Positions 16,807-25,434 of a stretch of DNA of 34,529 nt are shown here, in pieces. The notes under the pieces were generated by a model, which saw only the letters and a list, made by a program, of their open reading frames with translations, made no database searches and had not been told where the DNA came from. The DNA lies in assembly GCA_003854985.1 (NCBI GenBank), contig RQOG01000138.1, forward strand, positions 1-34,529, given 5' to 3'. This stretch comes from Calditrichota bacterium. GTDB lineage: Bacteria; Calditrichota; Calditrichia; Calditrichales; Calditrichaceae. How positions within the stretch are numbered: the stretch's first letter is position 1; every line of letters begins with the position of its first letter. Made by a program: the position numbers and the translations under genes.

Positions 16807-18894
16807 CTATCCGAAATATTTTGCATAAAGCTCTTTTATACCTTCCGGATTACTGATAAAGGTAATCCGGTCATTTTCCCTTAGTATTGTTTGTCCGCTT
16901 GGAACGATTACCTGCTCGTCACGGTGAATAATGGCAATCAGTGTACTTTCCGGCAGCTTAAGATTTCGTATCTCAGCGCCAATCAGGGCCGCTGATTTTA
17001 AATTGGATGATAAAAATAAAGAAAGATAACGATCTTCCCTTAAAAGTAGTTCTTTCAGTTCCGGTTCATTCGATGCTGATAGCCAGTTTTCTATAAAGCG
17101 ATCATCATCAACATGGCTGGCAAGCTGAGCGAGAATGCGTAAATGCTGTCCGGGATTTTCCTCAGGGCTGACCAAAAAGAAAAAAGCAAAAATGGGTTCA
17201 TTGGTTGACTCTTTGCTTATAAATTCATTTTTAATTTTAATTCGCACGCCTTTTTTGCTTCGTACAATAACCATCTGGGAAGACCGGATTCCCGGTAAAC
17301 GCAAATGAGGCAGAGCAGCGCCATGAGAAACAGGTGTCGCTCCCACCTGTGTGCCTTCCATAATCGTTTTTACCAGTAATTCAGATTTTACATTTATCTT
17401 CTTTGATAATAATGAAGCAGCCTGTCTGACTATTTCTTCAAAAGGCAGGTCATCGCTGATATCGAGATAGCCGGCGTTTGTGATAATCATGTCAAAAGGA
17501 TCATAATCGCGCAGGCCTTTTTCCTTTAAAATATTTCTTAATTCGGTATCCAGTCCTTCAAAACGGCGCTGTCCCAGGCGGGCAAAAATGTGATATATGG
17601 CGCCATCCCGGATTACTTTATTGCGGGCATAATAAAAATACCATAGTATACTGAATACGATAAGAGCCACTGTAAAGAGCAAAGGGAGCCAGCCCATTTC
17701 CAAGATGAGCCAGCAGGAAGCAATGATACCGAAAATCTGCATCCAGGGATAGAACGGCGATTTATAACCCGGATCGTATGATTCTATCCGGCTTTCGCGC
17801 ATTACGATAACAGCCAGAGAAATCAGGGCAAAAAGAAGTAACTGAAAAGCGCCGGCCAATTTGGCGATTCTCATGGGATCAAACAGTATAAGAACTAACA
17901 GTAAAAATAAAAGGCTCATCATAATTGAACATTGCGGAACATTTTTTTTATTGAGTCTGCGTAAAAATGACGGCAGAATATGGTCGCGGCTCATAGCCAG
18001 GGGGTAACGGGATGAACTTAATATACCTACATTGGCCACGGCAAAAAAGGCGATAATCGCGGCGATGGTCATTAAAATTACACCTGTTTTTCCACATAAT
18101 ATATTAGCCGCCGATGCCACCGGCGTCAGGTTGTTTTTCAGGGATTCGCCGGGCAAAAGACCTATTAATGCGATAGTTCCCAGAAGATAAACAAGAATCA
18201 CGGTTCCAAAAGCCAGGAACATACCCCGCGGTATGGTTTTTTCGGGATTGTTAATTTCCTCCGATATACTGATGGTTTTTGTTAAACCAACATAACTAAC
18301 AAAAACAAGGCCGGCCGCCAGAAAAATCCGGTTGATATCCTGATCAAAAAAACCAGAAAACCTATCCGCTTCCAACTGCAAAAAACCGACTGCAGAAAAG
18401 CAGACTATAATCAGTAATAATCCGATTACAAAAATAATTTGCAGAATACCGGCCTTTTTTGCGCCGGCTAAATTGATGAGCGCGAAGAAGATGGCAAAAC
18501 CCACAGCGATCGGTGTCATTTCGATATTTGGAAAAAACAAGGCTACATAAACGCCCATACCGACCAGAGCAAAAGCTGTTTTTAGAATCAAAGCCAGCCA
18601 GGTGCCGATTCCTCCTATGGTTCCAATTAAAGGCCCCATACTCCTGTCGAGAAAAAAGTATACGCCGCCAGAACGGGGCATAGCTGTGGCTAATTCGCAT
18701 AAACTGAAAATGGTAGGAACGATAACAACCGCTGAAATCAAATAACTGAAAATCATTGCCGGTCCGGCCTGGGCGTAAGCCAATCCGGGCAGCAAAAAGA
18801 ATCCTGACGCTACGGTAGCCCCGGTAGCCATGGTATATATATTAAAGGTGGTAAGTTCTTTTTTAAGTTTTTTTGATTTATGTAAAATCGTCAT
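16807..18894 (-). CDS. APC-family permease fused to EIIA-like and TrkA_C-like domains
   Basis: A 695-aa protein in three parts. Residues ~15-430 are an APC-superfamily amino-acid transporter with about twelve membrane segments (start YTMATGATVASGFFLLPGLAY, SRYPLAMSRD later). Residues ~478-620 resemble a PTS EIIA type-2 domain, with the active-site pattern SHGAALPHLRLPG (His530 in the phospho-histidine position). Residues ~625-695 look like a TrkA_C/RCK_C ligand-binding domain (IGAEIRNLKLPESTLIAIIHRDEQVIVPSGQ...DRITFISN). Transport is thus likely gated by a regulatory tail, by phosphorylation or ligand binding (inference). GGAG precedes the ATG on the minus strand. It is transcribed divergently from the KtrB gene, sharing a 209-nt intergenic region. 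The substrate is unknown. Confidence 0.88.
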   Translation of the reverse strand: MTILHKSKKLKKELTTFNIYTMATGATVASGFFLLPGLAYAQAGPAMIFSYLISAVVIVPTIFSLCELATAMPRSGGVYFFLDRSMGPLIGTIGGIGTWLALILKTAFALVGMGVYVALFFPNIEMTPIAVGFAIFFALINLAGAKKAGILQIIFVIGLLLIIVCFSAVGFLQLEADRFSGFFDQDINRIFLAAGLVFVSYVGLTKTISISEEINNPEKTIPRGMFLAFGTVILVYLLGTIALIGLLPGESLKNNLTPVASAANILCGKTGVILMTIAAIIAFFAVANVGILSSSRYPLAMSRDHILPSFLRRLNKKNVPQCSIMMSLLFLLLVLILFDPMRIAKLAGAFQLLLFALISLAVIVMRESRIESYDPGYKSPFYPWMQIFGIIASCWLILEMGWLPLLFTVALIVFSILWYFYYARNKVIRDGAIYHIFARLGQRRFEGLDTELRNILKEKGLRDYDPFDMIITNAGYLDISDDLPFEEIVRQAASLLSKKINVKSELLVKTIMEGTQVGATPVSHGAALPHLRLPGIRSSQMVIVRSKKGVRIKIKNEFISKESTNEPIFAFFFLVSPEENPGQHLRILAQLASHVDDDRFIENWLSASNEPELKELLLREDRYLSLFLSSNLKSAALIGAEIRNLKLPESTLIAIIHRDEQVIVPSGQTILRENDRITFISNPEGIKELYAKYFG

Positions 18895-19034
18895 TTAAAC
18901 TCCGGTTAATATTTTTTTTAACAATGGTAATTTATGACCTGAAGATTTAAGATACCACAATTTTTAACACGCAGGATAATTATATGAATATCGGCACAAC
19001 AGGGTCAAGTAGATATCAGAAACTGATAAATAGA

Positions 19035-19063
19035 TTGCTAACAATTATCTTGTTTTTTATATT
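19035..19063 (+). promoter_or_regulatory. Possible promoter for the KtrB/TrkH gene
   Basis: TTGCTA and TATATT are separated by 17 nt, ending about 40 nt before the ATG at 19104. The match to the sigma70 consensus is moderate in an AT-rich region, so chance similarity is possible. Confidence 0.35.
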
Positions 19064-19103
19064 AAGAATAGTTATTACTATTGGTTGTTAGGTTTAAAAT
19101 GAA

Positions 19104-20465
19104 ATGGGAATTGTTCTAAAGAAAGAAGAATTATTTATGCAGTTTATGGTGAGTATAAAAAAATTAATAAAACAAATGCATCCAGCAAAATTGGTATTTT
19201 TGGGTTATCTTTCATATATCATAATTGGATGGATATTATTATCTTTACCCTTTGCACAGGCAAAGGACACATTAGTTTTAGACAATTTATTCACTGCGAC
19301 ATCTGCGATTTCAACAACAGGTCTAGTAACAGTTAGTACGTCGGACAATTACTCATTTTTTGGAGAATTTATTATTTTAATACTGATACAAATTGGTGGA
19401 ATTGGATATATGACTTTTGGTTCATTTGTTATACTATCTAGTAATAGACGATTTTCTCCTGAAAGAGCGAAGGTATCCAGTGAAGTATTTTCCCTGCCCA
19501 AAAATTTTAGAATTGATAAATTTATAAGAAGTGTTGTAACGTTTACTTTCACTATAGAACTAATTGGAGCTATTTTTTTATTCTTTATTTTTAGAGCATC
19601 AAACATTCCGAATACTTTCTGGAGCGCCATTTTTCATAGTGTATCGGCTTTTTGCACTGCAGGCTTCAGTATTTACAATAATAGTTTTGAATCTTTTCAC
19701 AATAATTTTTGGCTAAACCTTATTATATCGATTTTAAGTTATTGTGGTGCAATTGGATTTATTGTATTTGTGGATGTATGGCGGAAGTTTAAAGGAAAAA
19801 TAAAAAGGATTACCCTGACGAGCAAAATAATTTTGCATACTACTCTTTGGCTTAGTTTTGTAGGAACAATAATTATTTTTCTAACGGAGCCATCAATTCA
19901 ATCTTTATCACCGGATGAGAAATTAATGACTTCATTTTTTCAAACAATGACTTCGATAACAACAGTAGGGTTTAATACAATACCAATAGGGGGAATTACA
20001 AAAGCTACAATGCTAATAATAACAATATTAATGGTGATAGGAGCCTCTCCATCTGGTACGGGTGGAGGATTGAAATCTACCACATTTTCAGCAATGATTG
20101 GCGTTATGAGAAGTGTACTAAAAGGTGAGTCTAAGGTTACATTCTGGGGCAATGAAATTCCATTTGAACGTATTTGGACTGCAATAGCTAGTTTATGCTT
20201 CTACATAACTTTTTTAATGCTGGGTATATATCTACTTGACTTGACCGAGTCCTTTGATTTTGAACGAGTTGTTTTCGAAGTTGCCTCCGCATTAGGGACA
20301 GTGGGTCTAAGTATGGGGATTACCTCAGAATTAACACATCTTGGAAAAATTATTGTAACTATTTTAATGTTTATCGGTAGGCTGGGACCAATAACTTTCG
20401 GCATGGCCCTCTTTATCAAAAAAGATATTTTGTATCAAGACGAAGAAAAAGATGTTGCAATATAA
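19104..20465 (+). CDS. ktrB: KtrB/TrkH-type potassium transporter, membrane subunit
   Basis: A 453-aa K+ channel-like transporter with four repeated membrane-pore-membrane units. The pore loops show the family pattern: ATSAISTTGLVTV, SVSAFCTAGFSIYNN, MTSITTVGFNTIPIGG and ASALGTVGLSMGIT. The N-terminal HPAKLVFLGYL...LLSLPFA is also typical, and length matches KtrB. Start could be 19104 or the in-frame ATG at 19137; neither has a strong ribosome site. KtrB/TrkH normally needs a cytosolic KtrA/TrkA ring. No such gene is in the window; the only RCK_C-like domain nearby is at the end of the divergent permease. The gene is markedly richer in A+T than the genes on either side, with many ATA/TTA/AGA-type codons, which suggests transfer or a different history (inference). 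Confidence 0.92.
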   Translation: MGIVLKKEELFMQFMVSIKKLIKQMHPAKLVFLGYLSYIIIGWILLSLPFAQAKDTLVLDNLFTATSAISTTGLVTVSTSDNYSFFGEFIILILIQIGGIGYMTFGSFVILSSNRRFSPERAKVSSEVFSLPKNFRIDKFIRSVVTFTFTIELIGAIFLFFIFRASNIPNTFWSAIFHSVSAFCTAGFSIYNNSFESFHNNFWLNLIISILSYCGAIGFIVFVDVWRKFKGKIKRITLTSKIILHTTLWLSFVGTIIIFLTEPSIQSLSPDEKLMTSFFQTMTSITTVGFNTIPIGGITKATMLIITILMVIGASPSGTGGGLKSTTFSAMIGVMRSVLKGESKVTFWGNEIPFERIWTAIASLCFYITFLMLGIYLLDLTESFDFERVVFEVASALGTVGLSMGITSELTHLGKIIVTILMFIGRLGPITFGMALFIKKDILYQDEEKDVAI

Positions 20466-20806
20466 TTAAAACCTGGCAAAAAAAATTAAACTCTTTGGAA
20501 TAGTTATATTTAAAATCAAACAAACTGAGCAATACAGAACATTTCAATAAATATCAATATATTATGCATCATTTTTTCCATCACCTTATTTTTACTGTTG
20601 TAATTTGTTATAGGGAGTCAAAAAGTTTTAAATATTTTAACATTTTATTAATATTTTTACTGTTAATCGCTTGTGGCAGGTTATCTCATCTTAAAGGTGA
20701 ACATAATATTAAATAAAATAATTGGTAAAGTCACTGAAATAACGAGTAATACTATACCTGCCATAGTTATAGGAGCAAGTGCAGCAATAATATTAATGAT
20801 TCATGA

Positions 20807-20982
20807 ATAAATATACCCGTTGAAGGTACAATCTGGATAAAAGAGTTCAAAACAGATAATGATGATTATTTTGAAATAGAAGATTATTCGAGCGGTGTTT
20901 ATTTTATCGTCTACAAACTGATAGATTTCCGGAGACTAAGAAGTTTTTTTTACTAAAACAAGGAAAACAAGATTGCTTTTAA
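20807..20982 (+). pseudogene. Frameshifted T9SS type A sorting-domain remnant
   Basis: Reading from 20807, the frame gives a beta-rich run ending in EDYSSGVYFIVYK. A one-base slip in the A-run at 20915-20917 then gives TDRFPETKKFFLLK and a stop at 20980-20982. Joined, this is the C-terminal pattern of Por-secretion (type IX) sorting domains, SSGVYF followed by a short linker and ETKKFxLLK. There is an upstream in-frame stop at 20804 and no complete protein before it. It therefore looks like the surviving tail of a secreted protein whose body has been lost. It supports an FCB-group host that has, or had, type IX secretion. Confidence 0.6.
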
Positions 20983-21219
20983 ACAGGTATGTACAAGATC
21001 AAACAGGTTTTAAAAATCAATTTAAGTAAAGCTATCTGCTGTAAAACAGTTTTTTTTCATTTGTTCATTGCTGATTCTGTGTTAAACATATGTAGCAAAT
21101 ATTTTATAATCTCAATATTTATCCCCTGAATATTGTCAGATAAAAAATTATATTGTAGAAAAATTACCTGCGATGATATACCAAGTCCTCAATTGAGCAA
21201 TTGTCTATGTATATTAGCT

Positions 21220-21248
21220 TTGACATTATAAAATTATATATGTATGAT
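21220..21248 (+). promoter_or_regulatory. Near-consensus sigma70-type promoter of the ion/osmotic gene run
   Basis: A perfect TTGACA (-35) at 21220-21225 is followed after exactly 17 nt by TATGAT (-10, five of six consensus bases) at 21243-21248. It lies 61 nt upstream of the ATG at 21310, the first gene of a close-packed seven-gene run. This is the best housekeeping-type promoter in the window. Confidence 0.6.
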
Positions 21249-21309
21249 ATCATTAAAATCACTAATTTATGGCCGGTAACTTAATCGTTCATTTAACGTT
21301 AGGGAAATT

Positions 21310-21894
21310 ATGTTCTGGGACTCTTCTGTTTTTAACTGGGTGGTTTTACCCCTGCTCATTTATTTTGCCCGTATCATGGATGTGTCGTTGGGAACGATGC
21401 GGATTATTTCACTTTCCAGGGGATTGAGAAAAGTCGCCCCTGTTTTAGGTTTTTTTGAAATACTAATCTGGCTGATGGCTATCAGGCAAATCTTTAACCA
21501 TCTCAACAATCCTATGTGCTACATTGCCTATGCCAGCGGTTTTGCCACGGGAATTTATACAGGCATGTGGATTGAGCACAAACTGGCTATGGGTCTGCGG
21601 GTGGTGAGAATTATTACGCGTTATGATTCAACCAGCCTGATAAAATCAATCAGGGAAAAGGGTTACGGCCTTACTACAATTGATGGGGAAGGCAATACCG
21701 GCGCGGTAAAAATTTTGTTTACTATTGTTAAACGAAAGAACGTACCGGATGTGATTTCGTTGGTAAGCAGATTTAATCCAAATGCATTTTACACGATTGA
21801 GGATGTGAGAGGTGCTAAACAGGGTATATTCCCTGAAAAAAACAAAACGGACCTGTTTTCACAATTCCTTAACTATGAGAAAAAAGGTAAGTAA
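21310..21894 (+). CDS. UPF0316 membrane protein (DUF5698/DUF2179)
   Basis: A 194-aa protein with three N-terminal membrane helices (about residues 8-28, 38-58, 62-85) matching DUF5698, with the conserved ARIMDVSLGTMRIISLSRG. A cytosolic DUF2179 domain follows (about 105-170) with ITRYDSTSLIKSIREKGYGLTTIDGEG and GAVKILFTIVKR, and a family-typical ending FYTIEDVR. DUF2179 domains also end YitT-type proteins; a small-ligand role has been proposed, but the function is not established. It is the first gene after the strong promoter at 21220 and ends 10 nt before the SLC12-like gene, so the two are surely co-transcribed and may share a role in ion handling (inference). Confidence 0.88.
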   Translation: MFWDSSVFNWVVLPLLIYFARIMDVSLGTMRIISLSRGLRKVAPVLGFFEILIWLMAIRQIFNHLNNPMCYIAYASGFATGIYTGMWIEHKLAMGLRVVRIITRYDSTSLIKSIREKGYGLTTIDGEGNTGAVKILFTIVKRKNVPDVISLVSRFNPNAFYTIEDVRGAKQGIFPEKNKTDLFSQFLNYEKKGK

Positions 21895-21904
21895 GGGTAC
21901 ATGA

Positions 21905-24142
21905 ATGGCTGAAAAAAAGGTTACAAAAGGTTATGGATTCGGGACTGCCCCGGTTTTTCTGGCGGCAATCAGCACAATATTGGGCGCTGTACTCTTTTTG
22001 CGTTTTGGTTACGCGGTCGGTCATGCAGGACTTTTAGGCTCAATTGCTCTTATTCTTCTGGGTCACATGATTACAATACCCACCGCTCTGGCCATTGCCG
22101 AAATTTCAACCAATTTAAAAGTGGAAGGCGGCGGAGAATATTTTATTATCAGCCGGTCGTTCGGATCGATGGTTGGAGGCACCATAGGTATATCGCTTTA
22201 CCTTTCCCAGGCTGTTTCAGTGGCATTCTATATGATTGCTTTTGCCGAATCGTTTACGCCTTTATTTGACTGGATAAAAAAAGTTTCCGGCCTTACTATG
22301 GATACCCGTATGGTCAGCCTGCCGGCCACAGCCTTATTACTTATCCTGATTCTTAGAAAGGGCGCCAATTTAGGCGTTACGGCATTGTGGACAGTAGTGG
22401 GCATTCTGGCGGTCTCGCTATTGGTATTTTTTGCAGGCAGCGCGGATTCGCCGTCCGGATCTTTGCATATGCTGGACAGGATTGAAAATCCGGATGATTT
22501 TTTTAAGGTTTTTGCCATCATTTTCCCCGCTTTTACAGGAATGACCGCCGGCGTGGGATTGTCCGGCGATCTGAAAAATCCAAGAAGATCTATTCCTTTA
22601 GGAACCATATCCGCTACGCTGGTTGGTATGGTTGTTTATATATTTGTCGTATTTAAACTGTCCTATAATCTCTCGCCGGATGAACTTGCAGCAGATCAGT
22701 TTGCCATGAGTAAAATAGCTCTTTGGGGGCCGATTATTCCCTTAGGGCTGGCAGCGGCCACTTTATCTTCAGCGATTGGTTCCATCCTGATTGCGCCCCG
22801 AACGCTGCAGGCGCTTTCATCGGATAAAATGATTCCGTTTAAAATTGTAAACAGCTTTCTTGCCAAGGGAAAAGGGGATAGTAACGAGCCTTTTAACGCC
22901 ACCCTGGTAACAGCCGTTATTGCTTTTGTATTTGTATCGATGGGCGGCGTAGACTTCGTCGCTCAGATTATCAGTATGTTTTTTATGATTACTTACGGCT
23001 CGTTATGCCTGGTGAGCTTCCTGGAACATTTTGCCGGAAATCCTTCCTACCGGCCCACGTTTCGGTCAAAATGGTATATATCGCTTGTCGGGGCTGCCGG
23101 ATCATTTTTTATCATGTACCAGATGGCACCGCTTTACGCTTTTTTGGCCATTGTGGCCATTATAATCATTTACCTGTTAATCAAAAGCGGACAGGACAGG
23201 GAAGATGATCTTTCGGCGATGATACGCGGAGCGTTATTCCAGTTAACCCGCAGGCTGCAGATTATTATTCAGCGCCGTAAATCCGATATTGCTCTGGCCG
23301 GCTGGAGACCATCCTTTATTGCCCTCTCTTCGCATTCTCTTACATGGTTGGCACCGTTTGACCTGTTGCGCTGGATTTCGCATTACTATGGATTCGGTAC
23401 GTTTATTCATTTTATCAAAGGTCTGCTTAATGAAGAAACCCATAAAGAATCAAGGGAAAAGCTGGCAAATCTGATCGAACAAAGCCGAACCAGCAAAGCG
23501 GGTATTTATGTGGACACGATTATCTCGCCGAGCTTCAGAACGGCCGTCGCCCAGATCGTACAGATTCCCGGTATATCTGGTATGGAGAACAACAGTATTC
23601 TTTTTGAATTTCATGAAGATGATAAACAGGATATTGCCGATATTATGGACGGATGTAATTATGCATCGCTTGTGGATTATAACATTTGCGTTTTACGATC
23701 TTCCGAACATCATTTCGGCTATAAACGGAATATCCATATCTGGCTGACGCCCGGCGATTATAGAAATGCCAACCTGATGATATTAATCGCTTATATTATT
23801 ATGGGCCATCCGGAATGGAAAAAGTGCGAAATAGATATTTTTGCTGCGTTTGACGAAACCGAACTGACAAAAGAAGTAAACCGTTTAAACAGGCTGATTG
23901 ACCGGGGCAGAATACCCATTTCCATGAAAAATGTAAATAAGATACCCTGGGACAAGGAAGCCAGGAGTTACGAATCAATGGTTATCGAACGCTCTGAAAT
24001 GGCTGATCTGGTGATCATGGGTTTTTCAGTAAAGAAATTAATTAAGGAAGAAGGCGCGTTTTTTATGAAGTTTAAGTCCATAAAACAAATTCTGTTTTTA
24101 AGAGCCGGTCAGAGCATAGCCATAAGTGAAACAGAAGAATAA
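21905..24142 (+). CDS. SLC12/CCC-like cation-chloride cotransporter
   Basis: A 745-aa protein. Residues ~10-430 form about twelve membrane helices of the APC fold, opening with GFGTAPVFLAAISTILGAVLFLRFGYAVG, the pattern of the cation-chloride cotransporter (SLC12) family, plus EISTNLKVEGGGEYFIISRSFG and AFTGMTAGVGLSGDLKNPRRSIP. The C-terminal ~315 residues are soluble and end with SEMADLVIMGFSVKKL, like the cytosolic regulatory tail of eukaryotic and bacterial CCC proteins. It should move Na+/K+ with Cl-, or possibly amino acids; the ion set cannot be read from sequence. It sits in a run with MscS channels and CorA, which fits volume or ion control. Confidence 0.85.
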   Translation: MAEKKVTKGYGFGTAPVFLAAISTILGAVLFLRFGYAVGHAGLLGSIALILLGHMITIPTALAIAEISTNLKVEGGGEYFIISRSFGSMVGGTIGISLYLSQAVSVAFYMIAFAESFTPLFDWIKKVSGLTMDTRMVSLPATALLLILILRKGANLGVTALWTVVGILAVSLLVFFAGSADSPSGSLHMLDRIENPDDFFKVFAIIFPAFTGMTAGVGLSGDLKNPRRSIPLGTISATLVGMVVYIFVVFKLSYNLSPDELAADQFAMSKIALWGPIIPLGLAAATLSSAIGSILIAPRTLQALSSDKMIPFKIVNSFLAKGKGDSNEPFNATLVTAVIAFVFVSMGGVDFVAQIISMFFMITYGSLCLVSFLEHFAGNPSYRPTFRSKWYISLVGAAGSFFIMYQMAPLYAFLAIVAIIIIYLLIKSGQDREDDLSAMIRGALFQLTRRLQIIIQRRKSDIALAGWRPSFIALSSHSLTWLAPFDLLRWISHYYGFGTFIHFIKGLLNEETHKESREKLANLIEQSRTSKAGIYVDTIISPSFRTAVAQIVQIPGISGMENNSILFEFHEDDKQDIADIMDGCNYASLVDYNICVLRSSEHHFGYKRNIHIWLTPGDYRNANLMILIAYIIMGHPEWKKCEIDIFAAFDETELTKEVNRLNRLIDRGRIPISMKNVNKIPWDKEARSYESMVIERSEMADLVIMGFSVKKLIKEEGAFFMKFKSIKQILFLRAGQSIAISETEE

Positions 24143-24166
24143 ACTATCCGGAAAGGAGAGTCGCTG

Positions 24167-25411
24167 ATGAAATTTAGCACAGCGCTACGCCAGGGTACCC
24201 GCCGGCGTCTGGAGCGTCTGCAGACGGCTGATATTGTCATCGGAATCCCATGCTTTAATAACGATTCCACTTTATCGCATGTTGTTAAAACCGTTGAGAA
24301 CGGCTTAACGCTGCATTACCCCGATAAGCGTTGCGTGGTATTTGTGGCCGATGGCGGATCCGTGGATGATTCGCGCGAAGAAGGTGAAGATATTGAAAGA
24401 AGTCCGTGGGTGGAACGTATCATCAGTATCTATCGAGGTGTTCCGGGTAAAGGCACGGCGGTAAGAGCCATATTTGAAGCGGCGAATTTGCTGCAGGCAA
24501 AGGCTACGCTGTTGTTCGATTCGGATTTGCGATCTATAACGCCTGAATGGGTAAAAAGTATGATCGATGCTATTATCAACGACGGGGTGGATTTTATTGC
24601 TCCGTATTATACACGTTATAAGTACGACGGCACCATTACCAATAATATTGTCTATAATTTAACCCGCACCTTATATGGTTACCAGGTGCGGCAACCCATT
24701 GGCGGCGACTTTGCGTTCTCTCTGCCGTTGATTAAGAAATACCTGCCGAAAGAAGACTGGGAAACCGATGTGGCTAAATTCGGTATCGATATCTGGCTGA
24801 CCACCACCGCCATGGTGCATAAGGTTAAAATCGCCCAGGCTAATCTTGGCGTAAAAATTCACGATGTAAAGGATCCGGCAGAATCCTTAGGACCAATGTT
24901 CCGGCAGGTTGTGGGCACGTTGCTGCTTCTGATGGAGGAATATGAAGATGTCTGGTTGAAAGTTAAAGGCAGCAAAAAAGTGCCTATCGTTGGTCCTGAT
25001 TTGCATGCAGAACCTCAACCCTTTGAGATTAATGTTCAGAAATTAGTGGATGATTTTAAAATCGGATATGGCAACTGGAAAGAATTGTGGCAGAAAATTA
25101 TCAACAAGGAAAGCTGGAAGGTTATTGAAAAGCTTACTGTAACAGAAACAGATAAGTTTTTAATAGAAACCGAACACTGGGCCAGAATACTCTATGATCT
25201 TGCCGCTGCTTTTCATCATTGGAAGGGTAATCGCCAACTGCTTATCAGCCTGATGACTCCGCTGTATTTTGCCAGGGTCGCTTCGTTCGTTAACCGTACA
25301 AAGAATATGAGTAATACTGAGGCTGAAAAAGTTGTGGAAATCCAGGCGGAAGTGTTTGAAACGAATAAAAAATATCTTGTAGACCGATGGAATTCTGATA
25401 TAAAACTTTAA
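24167..25411 (+). CDS. GT81/GT2-like glycosyltransferase, probable glucosylglycerate-type synthase
   Basis: A 414-aa cytosolic GT-A glycosyltransferase; AGGAGA precedes the ATG. Landmarks: nucleotide-sugar strand IVIGIPCFNNDSTL; VADGGSVDDS; GVPGKGTAVRAIFEAA; the metal-binding DSD at 118-120 (LLFDSDLRSITPEWV); and VRQPIGGDFAFSLPL followed by DIWLTTTAM. The order and the GKG and QPIGGDFA blocks resemble glucosyl-3-phosphoglycerate, glucosylglycerate and mannosylglycerate synthases (GT81 and relatives), which make compatible solutes in heat- or salt-adapted bacteria. The acceptor is not shown; a polymer or lipid substrate is possible. No matching phosphatase of the GpgP type is adjacent, which would favour direct synthesis of glucosylglycerate if the assignment holds (inference). 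It lies between the CCC transporter and the large ATPase. Confidence 0.75.
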   Translation: MKFSTALRQGTRRRLERLQTADIVIGIPCFNNDSTLSHVVKTVENGLTLHYPDKRCVVFVADGGSVDDSREEGEDIERSPWVERIISIYRGVPGKGTAVRAIFEAANLLQAKATLLFDSDLRSITPEWVKSMIDAIINDGVDFIAPYYTRYKYDGTITNNIVYNLTRTLYGYQVRQPIGGDFAFSLPLIKKYLPKEDWETDVAKFGIDIWLTTTAMVHKVKIAQANLGVKIHDVKDPAESLGPMFRQVVGTLLLLMEEYEDVWLKVKGSKKVPIVGPDLHAEPQPFEINVQKLVDDFKIGYGNWKELWQKIINKESWKVIEKLTVTETDKFLIETEHWARILYDLAAAFHHWKGNRQLLISLMTPLYFARVASFVNRTKNMSNTEAEKVVEIQAEVFETNKKYLVDRWNSDIKL

Positions 25412-25434
25412 AACCTGGTAAAATGGAGAAATCA

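Larger units (their letters stand above)
20466..21309. other. AT-rich gap with decayed coding remnants
   Basis: These 844 bases hold no intact gene of normal size. Three things can be seen. A 50-codon ORF (20564-20716) contains ILLIFLLLIACG, a lipoprotein-like signal with a LIAC lipobox, then stops soon after. A 37-codon ORF from GTG 20697 to 20810 encodes one hydrophobic helix (IPAIVIGASAAIILMI). A T9SS sorting-domain remnant lies at 20807-20982. Neither short ORF has a convincing ribosome site, so they are described here without being called as genes. The stretch 20983-21219 shows nothing recognisable. Confidence 0.5.

Noticed and set aside
22228..22608. 126-aa minus-strand ORF
   Set aside because: Shadow of the SLC12-like transporter; no domain features.
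25423..25434. Upstream ATG of the large ATPase
   Set aside because: This ATG overlaps the GGAG that serves the ATG at 25435 and has no ribosome site of its own.
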